Below are positions 8,452-17,380 of a stretch of DNA of 39,116 nucleotides, in pieces. Position numbers and translations under genes: made by a program. Numbering within the stretch: the first letter of the stretch is position 1; every line of letters starts with the position of its first letter. The notes beneath the pieces were generated by a model. That model searched no databases. It saw only the letters and a list, made by a program, of their open reading frames with translations, and was not told the origin of the DNA. This stretch comes from Hyphomicrobiales bacterium (GTDB lineage: Bacteria > Pseudomonadota > Alphaproteobacteria > Rhizobiales > Rhizobiaceae), in NCBI GenBank assembly GCA_900467745.1, contig UBQW01000002.1:1-39116 (forward strand). Reading direction: 5' to 3'.

Positions 8452-8852
8452 TCATCGGTATCGGCAGCGACCTCATCGATATCAGGCGCGTGGAGAAGTC
8501 GCTGGAGCGATTTGGCGAGCGCTTCACCAATCGCTGCTTCACCGAGATCGAACAGCAGAAATCCGACCGCCGCGCCAACCGCGCCGCCTCCTACGCCAAG
8601 CGCTTTGCTGCCAAGGAGGCTTGCTCCAAGGCTTTGGGCACGGGCATCGCCCAGGGTGTCTTCTGGAAGGACATGGGCGTCGTCAATCTCCCGAGCGGCA
8701 AGCCGACGATGAAGCTCACTGGCGGCGCCGGCGAGATTTTGCAGAAGATGTTGCCCTCAGGGCACCGCGCCGCCATCCATTTGACAATTACCGATGATTA
8801 TCCCTTGGCTCAGGCCTTCGTCATCATCGAGGCCCTGCCGCTGAGCGACTGA
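8448..8852 (+). CDS. acpS: Holo-[acyl-carrier-protein] synthase
   Basis: Transfers 4'-phosphopantetheine from CoA to the conserved Ser of acyl carrier protein, switching on fatty acid synthesis. The 134-residue length is normal. The magnesium-binding residues are visible: Asp8 in [12 protein letters not shown] and Glu57 in [15 protein letters not shown]. The ATG overlaps the stop of the DUF2062 gene by 4 nt. It begins a cluster, acpS-lepB-rnc-era, that is widely conserved in alphaproteobacteria. Confidence 0.96.
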   Translation: MIIGIGSDLIDIRRVEKSLERFGERFTNRCFTEIEQQKSDRRANRAASYAKRFAAKEACSKALGTGIAQGVFWKDMGVVNLPSGKPTMKLTGGAGEILQKMLPSGHRAAIHLTITDDYPLAQAFVIIEALPLSD

Positions 8853-8979
8853 TCGCCGAGCAACTGACCGTTACCTGTCTGGCTTTTAATGTTCGTGGCA
8901 TTGCCGCAATCAGCCGAAGCCGCTACACAGAACCGATTAAAGACTTGCGCCGTTTTGGCGCTCTGAAGGAATAGACTGC

Positions 8980-9723
8980 GTGTCCGAAAAAGTTCAAGCC
9001 AAGCCGAACGCCCTCTGGGAGAACATCAAGGTCATCGTCCAGGCATTGGTCTTGGCGATGGTCATCCGCACGGTCCTGTTCCAGCCATTCACCATTCCTT
9101 CGGGCTCGATGATGCCGACGCTTCTTGTCGGCGACTATATCTTCGTCAACAAGTTTTCTTACGGCTACTCGAAGTATTCCCTGCCGTTCTCGCCGAACCT
9201 GTTCAGCGGTCGTATCTTCGCAAGCGAGCCGAAGCGCGGCGACGTCGTCGTCTTCCGCTTCCCGCCGAACCCCGATGTCGATTACATCAAGCGTCTCGTC
9301 GGTCTTCCCGGCGACCATATCCAGGTCACCGATGGCGTGCTTTACGTGAACGGCAAGGCTGTTCCGAAGGTGCCGGACGGCACGTTCAACTCCGATTACG
9401 CGCAGGATCCGGGCCAGGACGTTCCGGTTTTCCGCGAAACCCTTGATAACGGTGTGACCTACGACACGCTCGACCAGTCTCCGGTATCGCGCGGCGACAA
9501 CACCCGCGAGTTCATCGTTCCCGAAGGTCACTACTTCATGATGGGTGACAACCGCGACAATTCGCTCGACAGCCGCTTCGACGTCGGCTTCGTCCCGGCT
9601 GAAAACCTGGTCGGCCGCGCCAGCATCATCTTCTTCTCGCTCGGCAACGACACCTCCTTCCGCGAAATCTGGAAGTGGCCTTCCAACATGCGTTGGGACC
9701 GACTGTTCAAGGGCGTTGAATGA
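8980..9723 (+). CDS. lepB: Signal peptidase I
   Basis: Cuts signal peptides from exported proteins at the outer face of the inner membrane. The 247-residue protein has one N-terminal membrane segment (about residues 16-36), then the catalytic Ser43 in PSGSMMPTL and Lys104 in DYIKRLVGLPGD, the Ser-Lys dyad of this family, and the late box GDNRDNSLDSR. The start is a GTG at 8980, supported by GAAGGA at 8965-8970 and by the lack of a closer ATG. A small GC hairpin (8947-8961) lies just upstream of the ribosome binding site. The stop overlaps the rnc ATG. Confidence 0.96.
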   Translation: MSEKVQAKPNALWENIKVIVQALVLAMVIRTVLFQPFTIPSGSMMPTLLVGDYIFVNKFSYGYSKYSLPFSPNLFSGRIFASEPKRGDVVVFRFPPNPDVDYIKRLVGLPGDHIQVTDGVLYVNGKAVPKVPDGTFNSDYAQDPGQDVPVFRETLDNGVTYDTLDQSPVSRGDNTREFIVPEGHYFMMGDNRDNSLDSRFDVGFVPAENLVGRASIIFFSLGNDTSFREIWKWPSNMRWDRLFKGVE

Positions 9724-10439
9724 GCAAGTCGCCGACGCTTTCGGCGGCTGACCGAACAAAGCTCGAGGCGCTGATCGGCCATGTCTTTGCCGAGAAGGAG
9801 CGCCTCGATCGTGCGCTGACGCATGCAAGCGCCCGCACCCAGAAGGGTGCGAACTATGAACGGCTTGAGTTTCTTGGCGACCGGGTCCTTGGCCTGTGTG
9901 TCGCCGAGATGCTTTTCAGGACATTCGGCACTGCCACGGAAGGCGAGCTGTCGGTCCGCCTGAACCAGTTGGTCAGCGCCGATACCTGCGCCGAAGTCGC
10001 CGACGAGCTTGGCCTGCATCTCTATATCCGCACCGGTGCCGACGTGAAGAAGCTCACCGGCAAGCGCATGATGAATGTCCGCGCCGACGTCGTCGAAAGC
10101 CTGATCGCCGCTATCTATCTCGATGCCGGCCTCGAGGTCGCGCGCCACTTCATCGTGAAGTATTGGGAAAAGCGGGCGGTGCGCGCCGATGGCGCGAGGC
10201 GCGACGCCAAGACGGAACTGCAGGAATGGTCGCATGCCAAATTCGGCGTGACGCCAAACTACCGGGTTGAAGAACGCACCGGACCGGATCATGATCCGCG
10301 TTTCACGGTGACGGTCGAAGTCGCCGGCGTGAAGCCGGAAACGGGCGTCGAGCGCTCCAAGCGAGCCGCCGAGCAGGTGGCCGCAACGAAGATGCTCGAA
10401 CGCGAAGGCATTTGGCAGAAATCGTCTGCCGGAAATTGA
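9720..10439 (+). CDS. rnc: Ribonuclease III
   Basis: Cleaves double-stranded RNA in rRNA maturation, mRNA decay and small-RNA action. The 239-residue protein has an N-terminal catalytic domain with the signature ERLEFLGDRVLG (Glu47, Glu50, Asp54) and the second acidic pair Asp123/Glu126 in NVRADVVESLIA, so all metal ligands are present. A double-stranded RNA binding domain follows (DAKTELQEW to KRAAEQVAATKML). The ATGA overlap with lepB gives coupling, and era starts 8 nt after its stop. Confidence 0.96.
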   Translation: MSKSPTLSAADRTKLEALIGHVFAEKERLDRALTHASARTQKGANYERLEFLGDRVLGLCVAEMLFRTFGTATEGELSVRLNQLVSADTCAEVADELGLHLYIRTGADVKKLTGKRMMNVRADVVESLIAAIYLDAGLEVARHFIVKYWEKRAVRADGARRDAKTELQEWSHAKFGVTPNYRVEERTGPDHDPRFTVTVEVAGVKPETGVERSKRAAEQVAATKMLEREGIWQKSSAGN

Positions 10440-10447
10440 CGGGAACA

Positions 10448-11389
10448 ATGACCGAAGAACACGACATCGCGGATAGCGCCGCTGAACCCGCTGGCCCGAC
10501 GCATTCCGGCTTCGTCGCCCTGATCGGGCCGACCAATGCCGGCAAGTCGACCTTGCTGAACCGCCTCGTCGGCGCCAAGGTCTCGATCGTCAGCCACAAG
10601 GTGCAGACGACGCGCGCGGTCATCCGCGGCATCGCCACCCATGACAACGCCCAGATCGTCTTCATGGACACGCCTGGTATCTTCAAGCCGCGTCGCCGGC
10701 TCGATCGCGCCATGGTAACCTCCGCCTGGGGCGGCGCCAAGGATGCCGATATCATCATGCTCCTGATCGACAGCGAGCGTGGCCTGCGCGGCGATGCCGA
10801 GAAGATCCTTGAGAGCCTGAAGGACGTGCCCCAGCGCAAGATCCTCGCTCTTAACAAGATCGACCGCGTCAAGCGCGAGGATCTGCTGGCTCTGGCCTCC
10901 GCCGCCAACGAATACGTCGCTTTCGACCAGACCTTCATGATCTCGGCCGAAAACGGTTCGGGCTGTGACGACGTCATGGACTATCTCGCCAAGACGCTTC
11001 CCGAGGGGCCGTGGTATTATCCGGAAGACCAGATCTCCGATCTGCCGATGCGCCAGCTGGCCGCCGAAATCACCCGCGAGAAGTTGTTCCTGCGCCTGCA
11101 TCAGGAGCTACCCTACGCATCGCATGTCGAGACGGAAAAGTGGGAAGAGCGCAAGGATGGATCCGTTCGCATCGAGCAGGTGATCTACGTCGAGCGCGAC
11201 AGCCAGAAGAAGATCGCTCTCGGCAAGAACGGCGAAGCGATCAAGGCGATTTCCACCGCGTCGCGCAAGGAGCTGTCTGAGATTCTTGAACAGACCGTAC
11301 ACCTCTTCCTCTTCGTGAAGGTGCGCGAGAACTGGGGCGACGATCCCGAGCGTTTCCGAGAAATGGGCCTGGATTTCCCGCGCCAGTAA
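10448..11389 (+). CDS. era: GTPase Era
   Basis: A GTPase that binds the 3' end of 16S rRNA and helps mature the 30S subunit. The 313-residue protein has G1 GPTNAGKS (residues 27-34), G3 DTPG (74-77), G4 NKID (136-139) and G5 around SAENG, then a C-terminal KH RNA-binding domain with the loop GKNGEAIKAI. The ATG at 10448 is chosen because GACGGGAA precedes it; an earlier in-frame TTG lies inside rnc. It ends the acpS-lepB-rnc-era cluster, with a terminator hairpin at 11479. Confidence 0.96.
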   Translation: MTEEHDIADSAAEPAGPTHSGFVALIGPTNAGKSTLLNRLVGAKVSIVSHKVQTTRAVIRGIATHDNAQIVFMDTPGIFKPRRRLDRAMVTSAWGGAKDADIIMLLIDSERGLRGDAEKILESLKDVPQRKILALNKIDRVKREDLLALASAANEYVAFDQTFMISAENGSGCDDVMDYLAKTLPEGPWYYPEDQISDLPMRQLAAEITREKLFLRLHQELPYASHVETEKWEERKDGSVRIEQVIYVERDSQKKIALGKNGEAIKAISTASRKELSEILEQTVHLFLFVKVRENWGDDPERFREMGLDFPRQ

Positions 11390-11478
11390 GCGGCAACAAT
11401 TATGGCGCAAGTCCCTCGTTTCCTTGGAAAAATTCAAGGGTCGATGGAACAAAGTTGCAAGTGATGAGTTCTTTAAAG

Positions 11479-11509
11479 GCGGCGTCCCGATTTCGGGGCG
11501 CCGCTTTTT
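11479..11509 (+). terminator. Intrinsic terminator between era and the Crp/Fnr gene
   Basis: GCGGCGTCCCG / CGGGGCGCCGC (11479-11489 with 11494-11504; one G-T pair, loop ATTT) followed by TTTTT. The T-run ends 18 nt before the ATG of the next gene, so it sits in that gene's leader. Confidence 0.8.
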
Positions 11510-11527
11510 CTGGATTATGGGACACGC

Positions 11528-12280
11528 ATGGCGACATCACGGCCGACGCATTCGTTCAAGACACCCTGCGAGCAGTGTCCCCTGCGGCCGCTGCCGCATT
11601 TCCGCGAGTTTACCGGCGACGAGCTGGGTTTCATTTCCAAATTCAAGAAGGGCGAGTTGGCGGCCGATGCGGGTGCCACGATCCTGGTCGAAGGCGCCCA
11701 TAGCGCCCACCTGTTCACGGTGCTGTCCGGCTGGGGCTTTCGCTACAAGACGCTGGAAGACGGCCGCCGCCAGATCCTGAACTACATCATGCCCGGCGAT
11801 CTGATCGGCCTTCAAGGCACCATCATGGGCGAGATGCAGCACTCGATCGAGGCGCTGTCACCGGTCTCGCTCTGCGTATTCGAGCGCGACAAGCTGATGA
11901 CGCTCTACAACAAGCATCCGTCGCTCGCCTTCGACATCACCTGGATGGCGGCGCAGGAAGAGCGGATACTCGATGAACACCTGCTGAGCATCGGCCGGCG
12001 AACGGCGCTGGAGCGCGCCGCCTACCTGATCGCCTTCCTCTATCAGCGCGGCAAGCAGCTCAATCTCTTCAACGGCCACAGCGCGATCCCGATCACCCAG
12101 CAGCACATCGCCGACACGCTCGGCCTGTCGATCGTGCACACCAACAAGACCTTGAAAAAGCTCGCTTCGCGCAACCTCATTCGCTGGCAGGAACGCGCCT
12201 GCGAGGTGCTGGATGGCGAAACGCTCGCCAAAATTGCTGCCTGGGATGGGCTCGACGAAAGGGTGCGCCCCTTCCTCTAA
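11528..12280 (+). CDS. Crp/Fnr-family transcription regulator with N-terminal CxxC
   Basis: A 250-residue regulator with a cyclic-nucleotide-binding-like beta barrel (about 25-130), a dimer helix, and a C-terminal winged helix with recognition helix near 189-212 (ITQQHIADTLGLSIVHTNKT). The N-terminus has PCEQCPLR (Cys14, Cys17) and Cys116 sits within the sensory domain, an arrangement that recalls FNR-type iron-sulphur sensing but with one ligand fewer than classical FNR. Whether it binds a cluster cannot be told from sequence. The start ATG at 11528 has a weak ribosome binding site and follows a terminator hairpin by only 18 nt. It stands between era and recO. The inducer and targets are unknown. 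Confidence 0.88.
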   Translation: MATSRPTHSFKTPCEQCPLRPLPHFREFTGDELGFISKFKKGELAADAGATILVEGAHSAHLFTVLSGWGFRYKTLEDGRRQILNYIMPGDLIGLQGTIMGEMQHSIEALSPVSLCVFERDKLMTLYNKHPSLAFDITWMAAQEERILDEHLLSIGRRTALERAAYLIAFLYQRGKQLNLFNGHSAIPITQQHIADTLGLSIVHTNKTLKKLASRNLIRWQERACEVLDGETLAKIAAWDGLDERVRPFL

Positions 12281-12393
12281 GCGGTTCTATCTATGTCTTT
12301 TTTAAATGCAAATTCCAGGGCCGGACCCTAATGTCCAGCACGAGCCATTCTTGTGTCGAGATTCGCTAATATCGACCGGGACTGAAAAAGCGG

Positions 12394-12407
12394 CTATGCA
12401 AGCATAG
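12394..12407. promoter_or_regulatory. Perfect CTATGC-AA-GCATAG dyad
   Basis: A 6-2-6 palindrome in the 232-bp gap before the receiver-domain gene, flanked by GG on both sides. It could be a regulator site for that gene. Nothing else is clear in this gap. Confidence 0.3.
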
Positions 12408-12512
12408 GCGGCGTGAAATTCTCGGCTGAGGCCGTGGGTTGTCAGGGGTAGAAATGCGATTTTGGGATACATGGTGCGTCGAGAGCGGCGCCCGGAAGAG
12501 GGCTTTCTGATC

Positions 12513-12875
12513 ATGGTCGCGAGACGTGTTCTGGTTCTCGAGGATAGCTTGATCATCGCGATGGAGGCGGAAGACATTCTGCGCGCCGTCGGTGTCGAGA
12601 CCATCGATATTTGCAATAGCGTCGAGCAGGCCAATGAGGCGATCCAGGCCGACAGCTATGATTTCGCCCTGCTTGACGTCAATCTCGGCGAGGTCATGAG
12701 CTTCGATTTCGCCCGCCGGCTGGTTGCCGCCGAAATCCCCTTCGGCTTCGTCAGTGGCTACTCCGACACGCTGGATTTCCCCGAAGACCTGCAAAACAGG
12801 CCGCTCCTCGTCAAGCCGTTCGACGAGGACGCGATGCGGGACTTCCTGCGCCGGCTTTTCCCCTCCGAGTCCTGA
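12513..12875 (+). CDS. Stand-alone response regulator receiver domain
   Basis: A 120-residue protein made of a single REC domain. The acidic pair Glu10-Asp11 (VLVLEDSLI), the phospho-acceptor Asp55 (DFALLDVNLGE) and Lys101 (LLVKPFDED) are all present, so it should be phosphorylated by a histidine kinase. There is no output domain, which suggests a phosphorelay shuttle or a partner-binding switch, as is common in alphaproteobacteria. The ATG at 12513 is chosen because GAAGAGGG precedes it at about 10 nt; the frame extends 17 codons upstream to 12462. No kinase gene is nearby. It precedes recO by 65 nt. Confidence 0.85.
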   Translation: MVARRVLVLEDSLIIAMEAEDILRAVGVETIDICNSVEQANEAIQADSYDFALLDVNLGEVMSFDFARRLVAAEIPFGFVSGYSDTLDFPEDLQNRPLLVKPFDEDAMRDFLRRLFPSES

Positions 12876-12940
12876 TAGGCTTTCATGACAGGGCTTGCGC
12901 CATGCGCTAGGATAGCGAGTGGTCGGAAGGTCGATTTGTA

Positions 12941-13681
12941 ATGCAGTGGCAAGGTCGTGCAATCATTCTTGGCGTTCGGCGCCATGGCGAGACAAGCGTC
13001 ATCACCGAGGTGATGACGCCGGATCGCGGCCGTCACTTGGGCATGGTGCGATCCGGGCGTTCGCGCGCCATGCAGCCGGTGCTGCAGCCCGGCAATGAGG
13101 TCGAGGTCACCTGGCGCGCACGTCTCGATGAGCATATGGGTGAGTTCAAGATAGAACCCCTCACGCTGCGCGCCGCCCGGCTGATGGAAACGGCGACCGC
13201 GGTCTATGGCGTCCAGGCCATGGGCGCGTTGCTCAGGCTTCTGCCGGAACGCGATCCGCATCCGCATCTCTTCGAGGCGCTGGAAGTCATCCTCGACAAT
13301 CTCGACAATCCAGCCGATGCGGGCGAGCTGTTCGTTCGCTTCGAGCTCGCCGTGCTCAACGATCTCGGTTTCGGGCTGGATCTCAACGAATGCGCCGCAA
13401 CCGGCACCCGCGCCGATCTGGCCTACGTCTCGCCGAAGTCGGGTCGCGCTGTCAGCCGCGACGCCGGCGCGCCCTGGGCCGACAGGATGTTTGCCTTGCC
13501 GGCGTTTTTATCCGTGGAAAAGCGACAGGCCGCCGATTTCGACAGCCTGTCCGAGGCCTTTCGCCTGACTGCCTTCTTCCTGCATCGCCACGTCTACGAG
13601 CCGCGCGGCCTTGAACCGTCGACAGCCCGCGAGGGCTTCGTGCAGGCCGCGCTCAAGGCGCTGAAGCCCGCCGCAGCCTAA
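12941..13681 (+). CDS. recO: DNA repair protein RecO
   Basis: With RecR it loads RecA onto SSB-coated single-stranded DNA in the RecFOR recombination pathway. The 246-residue protein begins with the OB-fold pattern [19 protein letters not shown], then [20 protein letters not shown], followed by a helical C-terminal part with [20 protein letters not shown] and CAATGTR. GGAAGG at 12925-12930 supports the ATG. It often follows era in alphaproteobacteria; here two regulatory genes lie between. It converges on the MOSC gene with 7 nt between stops and no clear terminator. Confidence 0.94.
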   Translation: MQWQGRAIILGVRRHGETSVITEVMTPDRGRHLGMVRSGRSRAMQPVLQPGNEVEVTWRARLDEHMGEFKIEPLTLRAARLMETATAVYGVQAMGALLRLLPERDPHPHLFEALEVILDNLDNPADAGELFVRFELAVLNDLGFGLDLNECAATGTRADLAYVSPKSGRAVSRDAGAPWADRMFALPAFLSVEKRQAADFDSLSEAFRLTAFFLHRHVYEPRGLEPSTAREGFVQAALKALKPAAA

Positions 13682-13688
13682 CCTAAAT

Positions 13689-14543
13689 TCAGGCGCGCTT
13701 GCGCACCTTGAACGCCCATCCATCTGGCCGTTCGTCGAGCACTTTCACCGTATCGCCGATCGAAATCGCACCCGCCGCGCGCGGCGTGACGTTCCAGCCG
13801 AACAGCGGGCCGGGAACACGCCGGTCGGCCGACATGCGGATGCGGCCCATGGCCGGCATCGGGTTCGCGACCTCGCGCGATCCCGTCTGCTGGTCCTGCG
13901 TGGTCATGATGCACCGCGCGCACGGCTTCACCAGATCGAAGCGGATGCCGCCGATCTCGATGGCCGCCCAGCGATCCTCCGGCCAGGCTTCGTTCGTGTC
14001 GATGACGATGTTCGGCCGGAACCGCTCCATCCCGACGCTGCCTTCGCCATGCGCCTCGATATCGGCATTGAGTGCCTTCAGCGATCCCGTCGTGGTCACC
14101 AGGATCTGGTAGCCATCAGCGAAAGTCACCGGCGTGTCGTCGCCTGCCCACTCCGGGCTCGCGATGCGGTTGGCGTCGTCGTCGAAGAACACGAATTTGA
14201 GTTCCCGGCCGAACCAGCGCGAGAGCACCTGATTGGAGTGGTCGTCGGCGACAGCGGCATTGACGATCGACTTCCAGATCGAGACATCGATACGCTGGCT
14301 GCCATCGGGCAGGGGGACGAACAGGGTCTCCCCGTTCATGCCGAGATGAAAGCCGTTGGCTTCTTGGCGAACGTCGAGCCGCGCCAGATCCGTCATTTCG
14401 CGCTGGGTAATGAAGCTCCCATCCGGATTGATCAGCATGGCGCGTCGGTCTCCGGGCAGGCCGAAGGCGTTGATCTCGGTGCTTTGAAGCGCGATGCCAC
14501 GGGCGCTCTTGAGCGGATAGATGAAGAGATCGCTGACGCGCAT
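13689..14543 (-). CDS. MOSC-domain protein (mARC/YcbX-like, molybdenum cofactor binding)
   Basis: A 284-residue protein with an N-terminal MOSC beta barrel (RVSDLFIYPLKSARG, GDRRAMLINPDG) and a C-terminal MOSC domain. The motif RFRPNIVIDT and the cysteine block KPCARCIMTTQD (Cys208, Cys211) match the family that binds molybdenum cofactor and reduces N-hydroxylated compounds. It lacks the C-terminal ferredoxin domain found in E. coli YcbX, so it would need a separate electron donor. The ATG at 14543 has a perfect AGGAGG; the longer frame upstream is the HD gene's shadow. It is the second gene of a pair with the HD gene, 10 nt after that gene's stop. Confidence 0.85.
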   Translation of the reverse strand: MRVSDLFIYPLKSARGIALQSTEINAFGLPGDRRAMLINPDGSFITQREMTDLARLDVRQEANGFHLGMNGETLFVPLPDGSQRIDVSIWKSIVNAAVADDHSNQVLSRWFGRELKFVFFDDDANRIASPEWAGDDTPVTFADGYQILVTTTGSLKALNADIEAHGEGSVGMERFRPNIVIDTNEAWPEDRWAAIEIGGIRFDLVKPCARCIMTTQDQQTGSREVANPMPAMGRIRMSADRRVPGPLFGWNVTPRAAGAISIGDTVKVLDERPDGWAFKVRKRA

Positions 14544-14553
14544 GTAAGTCCTC

Positions 14554-15198
14554 CTAGATTTCGTCCATGAAGGCGTCGAGAAAATCTCGCAGCCTCTTGT
14601 CGCGCTCCGCAGCGAGCGCCCGGCCGGCAGCCGTCTTGAACCCATCGGCCAGCTTGAACAGTTTCGTCTGGAAATGGTCGATGACATAACGCCGATCGTC
14701 AAGCGGTCGTTCGTTTCCAGCCGGGTCGAGCGGGTCGTAAAGCGACGACGCCATGCGCCCGCCGATATAAAAACAGCGGCCCGCGCCGACCATGCCGATC
14801 GCATCCAGCCGGTCTGCATCCTGCAGGATCTTCGCTTCCAGCGTCTGGGGCTCGATGTTGGCCGAGAAACTGTGGGTCAGGATCGCATGGGCGACGGCGG
14901 CGATATCGTCCTTCGACCATCCAAGCCCGGCCAGCACCCCAGAGGCTTTCTCGGCGGCAAGCGCGGATGCCTGGGCTCTGAGCGGCGAGCTCTTCTCCAC
15001 GGCCACGCAATCATGCAGCAAGACGGCGGCGGCAAGAATGAGGCCATCTCCGCCTTCGCTTGCCTGGATGCGCATGGCGTTCTTGAACACCCGCAGGATA
15101 TGCGCGAGATCATGCGAACCATCGTCGCCTTCGTGCGAATGCGGGATAAGCGCTTCAGCAAGCGTTTCGTATGGACGGAAGGCCTGAGCCTCTTTCAT
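14554..15198 (-). CDS. HD-domain phosphohydrolase
   Basis: A 214-residue metal-dependent phosphohydrolase. The HD signature is complete: Ser-His29-Asp30 with His33 (SHDLAHILRV), LLHDCVAV (His62-Asp63) and ILQDADRLDAIG (Asp127). Length and motif order resemble E. coli YedJ-type proteins; the substrate is probably a phosphorylated small molecule or nucleotide but is not known. No good Shine-Dalgarno sequence is seen before the ATG at 15198. It is followed by the MOSC gene 10 nt downstream, so the two form an operon. Confidence 0.82.
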   Translation of the reverse strand: MKEAQAFRPYETLAEALIPHSHEGDDGSHDLAHILRVFKNAMRIQASEGGDGLILAAAVLLHDCVAVEKSSPLRAQASALAAEKASGVLAGLGWSKDDIAAVAHAILTHSFSANIEPQTLEAKILQDADRLDAIGMVGAGRCFYIGGRMASSLYDPLDPAGNERPLDDRRYVIDHFQTKLFKLADGFKTAAGRALAAERDKRLRDFLDAFMDEI

Positions 15199-15264
15199 GT
15201 GCGCACCAGAAGTAGACGGAGACCGCCTCTCTTAGAGCCAGCGATGACGAGTCGCAATGCGGTG

Positions 15265-17055
15265 TCACACCGCCTGGGCTTTGCCATCTGCATGGGCGCC
15301 TGCGAGCATCTTGGGCACGTCGAAGGCGGGGCGGGGGGAACTGATGTGATAACCCTGAATCTCGTCGCATGCTTCTTGAGCGAGTAGATCCTGCTGCTGC
15401 GCCGTTTCCACGCCTTCGACGGTGACGCGCATGCCGAGCGCGTCGCCGAGCAGAATGATGGCGCGCATGATCGCGAAGGCTTCCTTGTTGTCCACGATGT
15501 CGTTGACGAAGGACTTGTCGATCTTGATCTTGTCGAAGGGGAAGCTGCTCAGATAGCTCAGCGACGAATAACCGGTGCCGAAGTCGTCCATGGAGATGTG
15601 AACGCCGCGCTGACGAAGCGCATGCAATACCGGCAGCGCCTCGTCGCGGTTCTCCATCAGCACGCTCTCGGTGATCTCGATTTCCAACCGTCCCGGTGAG
15701 AGTTCGGATACGGCAAGCGCTGCGGAAACGTCGTCTTCCAGGTTGCTGGAGATAAATTGAATGGCCGAAACGTTGACGGCAACCTTGATCTCGGCGGGCC
15801 ATGTCGCGGCGTCCATGCAGGCGCGCTTGAGCACCCATCGCCCGATATCGACGATAAGCCCGACCTCTTCGGCCAGGGGAATGAACTCCAGCGGTGCGAT
15901 CCGGCCGCGCGCTGTGTGATTCCAGCGAAGCAAGGCCTCGAAACCGCAGATCCGCCGTTCGGCCATGTCATAGAGCGGTTGGTAGTGAAGCTCGAATTCC
16001 TCGTTGTGGATGGCCCTGCGCAGATCTGCTTCAAGCGCGCGCCTCGATTCGAGCTGCGCTTCCATCTCAGAGGTGAAGAAGCGCTCGCCGCGTCTGCCTC
16101 CGCTCTTGGCATGTGACAGTGCGACACCGGCATGTTTCAGCAGCAGCTCGGTCTCCGTGCCGTCCTTGGGGCATATGGCGATCCCCATGGACACGCTGAG
16201 TTCGACGGCTTTGTCGCCACGGAAGAAGGGCGCGGAGAGTTCACGCCTGATCTGGTCGGCAAGCGCCATGACATTCCACGGCTGCTCGCGCCCGTGTTGC
16301 AGGATGGCAAATTCGTCGGATCCGAGGCGTGCGAGAATATTGCTCTTGCCTGCAAGGGCACGCAAACGATCGGCGACCTGTCGCAGGATCTTGTCGCCCG
16401 CCGAAACGCCGAGCGTGTTGTTGACGGACTTGAAGCGATCGAGATTGAGGTGGATGAGCGCGATCTGATCGTCGGCTTTGCGCGCCGCAAGTGCCGTATC
16501 CAGCTGTTCACGGAACCGGATGCGGTTGGGCAGGCCGGTGAGGGGGTCGTGATGCGCCAGGAACGCGATGCGTTCGGCCGCCTTGCGGTCTTCGGTGATA
16601 TCAGCATGAATGGAGATGTTGCTGCCATCGGGAAGCACGGTGACGACGCTTTGAATGATACGGCCGTCATTCATCTCCCATTCGCGGCGGCGGATACGCC
16701 CCGCATCGGGCCGGCTTTCGTGGCTGGCGGCTTTGACGTCCTGCTTCTCCAGTCCGTCGATCTTCGCTATCAGTGAACTGATCGATGTCCCGGCTTGGGT
16801 GTCCTCTCCCGTCAGCCCGAACAATTGCTGGAAACGAATGTTCGAAACGACAAGTCTCTGGCTCGAATCGAAAATGCACAGGCCAAGCGGCAGGTGGTTG
16901 AGGACGATTTCAAGAAGTCGGCTCTGTTCGGCAAGGTTTCGGTTCGCCTTTCGGTAGGTATCCAGAACGAGCTTGATCAGGCGCTGCCCGTCGGCGGTGC
17001 CGTCTTCATTCAGAGATGCCGCGCATTGCCGCTTGAAGAGCGCTTCAGCTTCCAT
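15265..17055 (-). CDS. PAS-GGDEF-EAL protein, likely c-di-GMP phosphodiesterase
   Basis: A 596-residue cytosolic signalling protein: coiled N-terminus, PAS domain (about 45-150), GGDEF domain (165-330) and EAL domain (340-585). The GGDEF site is altered: GSDEF at 245-249, LNLDRFK where DxDxFK is expected, and VNNTLG in place of xNDxxG, so cyclase activity is doubtful. The EAL half is complete: FEALLRW (Glu373), NVSAIQF (Asn428), EIEITES, MDDFGTGYSS (Asp490/491), KIDKSF and EGVET. It would therefore hydrolyse c-di-GMP, with the PAS and altered GGDEF as sensors. The ATG at 17055 is supported by GGAGA at good spacing; the frame runs on to 17226 without the family pattern. Confidence 0.9.
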   Translation of the reverse strand: MEAEALFKRQCAASLNEDGTADGQRLIKLVLDTYRKANRNLAEQSRLLEIVLNHLPLGLCIFDSSQRLVVSNIRFQQLFGLTGEDTQAGTSISSLIAKIDGLEKQDVKAASHESRPDAGRIRRREWEMNDGRIIQSVVTVLPDGSNISIHADITEDRKAAERIAFLAHHDPLTGLPNRIRFREQLDTALAARKADDQIALIHLNLDRFKSVNNTLGVSAGDKILRQVADRLRALAGKSNILARLGSDEFAILQHGREQPWNVMALADQIRRELSAPFFRGDKAVELSVSMGIAICPKDGTETELLLKHAGVALSHAKSGGRRGERFFTSEMEAQLESRRALEADLRRAIHNEEFELHYQPLYDMAERRICGFEALLRWNHTARGRIAPLEFIPLAEEVGLIVDIGRWVLKRACMDAATWPAEIKVAVNVSAIQFISSNLEDDVSAALAVSELSPGRLEIEITESVLMENRDEALPVLHALRQRGVHISMDDFGTGYSSLSYLSSFPFDKIKIDKSFVNDIVDNKEAFAIMRAIILLGDALGMRVTVEGVETAQQQDLLAQEACDEIQGYHISSPRPAFDVPKMLAGAHADGKAQAV

Positions 17056-17380
17056 GGATGCCGCTCTCCGTCGCGCACGTAAGCGCGAACAGGCTAAAAC
17101 GAACTGACTGCCTTGATGTTGAGATCCCGTGTGGCACACGCGACATGCGAAGACATTCCTGAAGCATTTAGAGCAATATAAAATTGCAATCGAAGATTGA
17201 TTTTGTGCGGCAAATCCAGCGGGCATAATCCTTTGGTCGCATTAATATTTGGTCCCTCGAAAAAAGATATATCAATAGCGCTATATTTATTAGCTCGCGT
17301 GCACCCTCGCTCCCGTCGTCTTCCGGTGGATCGGAGCCAAACGCCGGCACCGATCAAAAGGTCAGATTTTGTCAATCATG

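Noticed and set aside
17094..17375. 93-residue minus-strand open frame in the largest gap
   Set aside because: No ribosome binding site, no family pattern, AT-rich region that is more likely regulatory.
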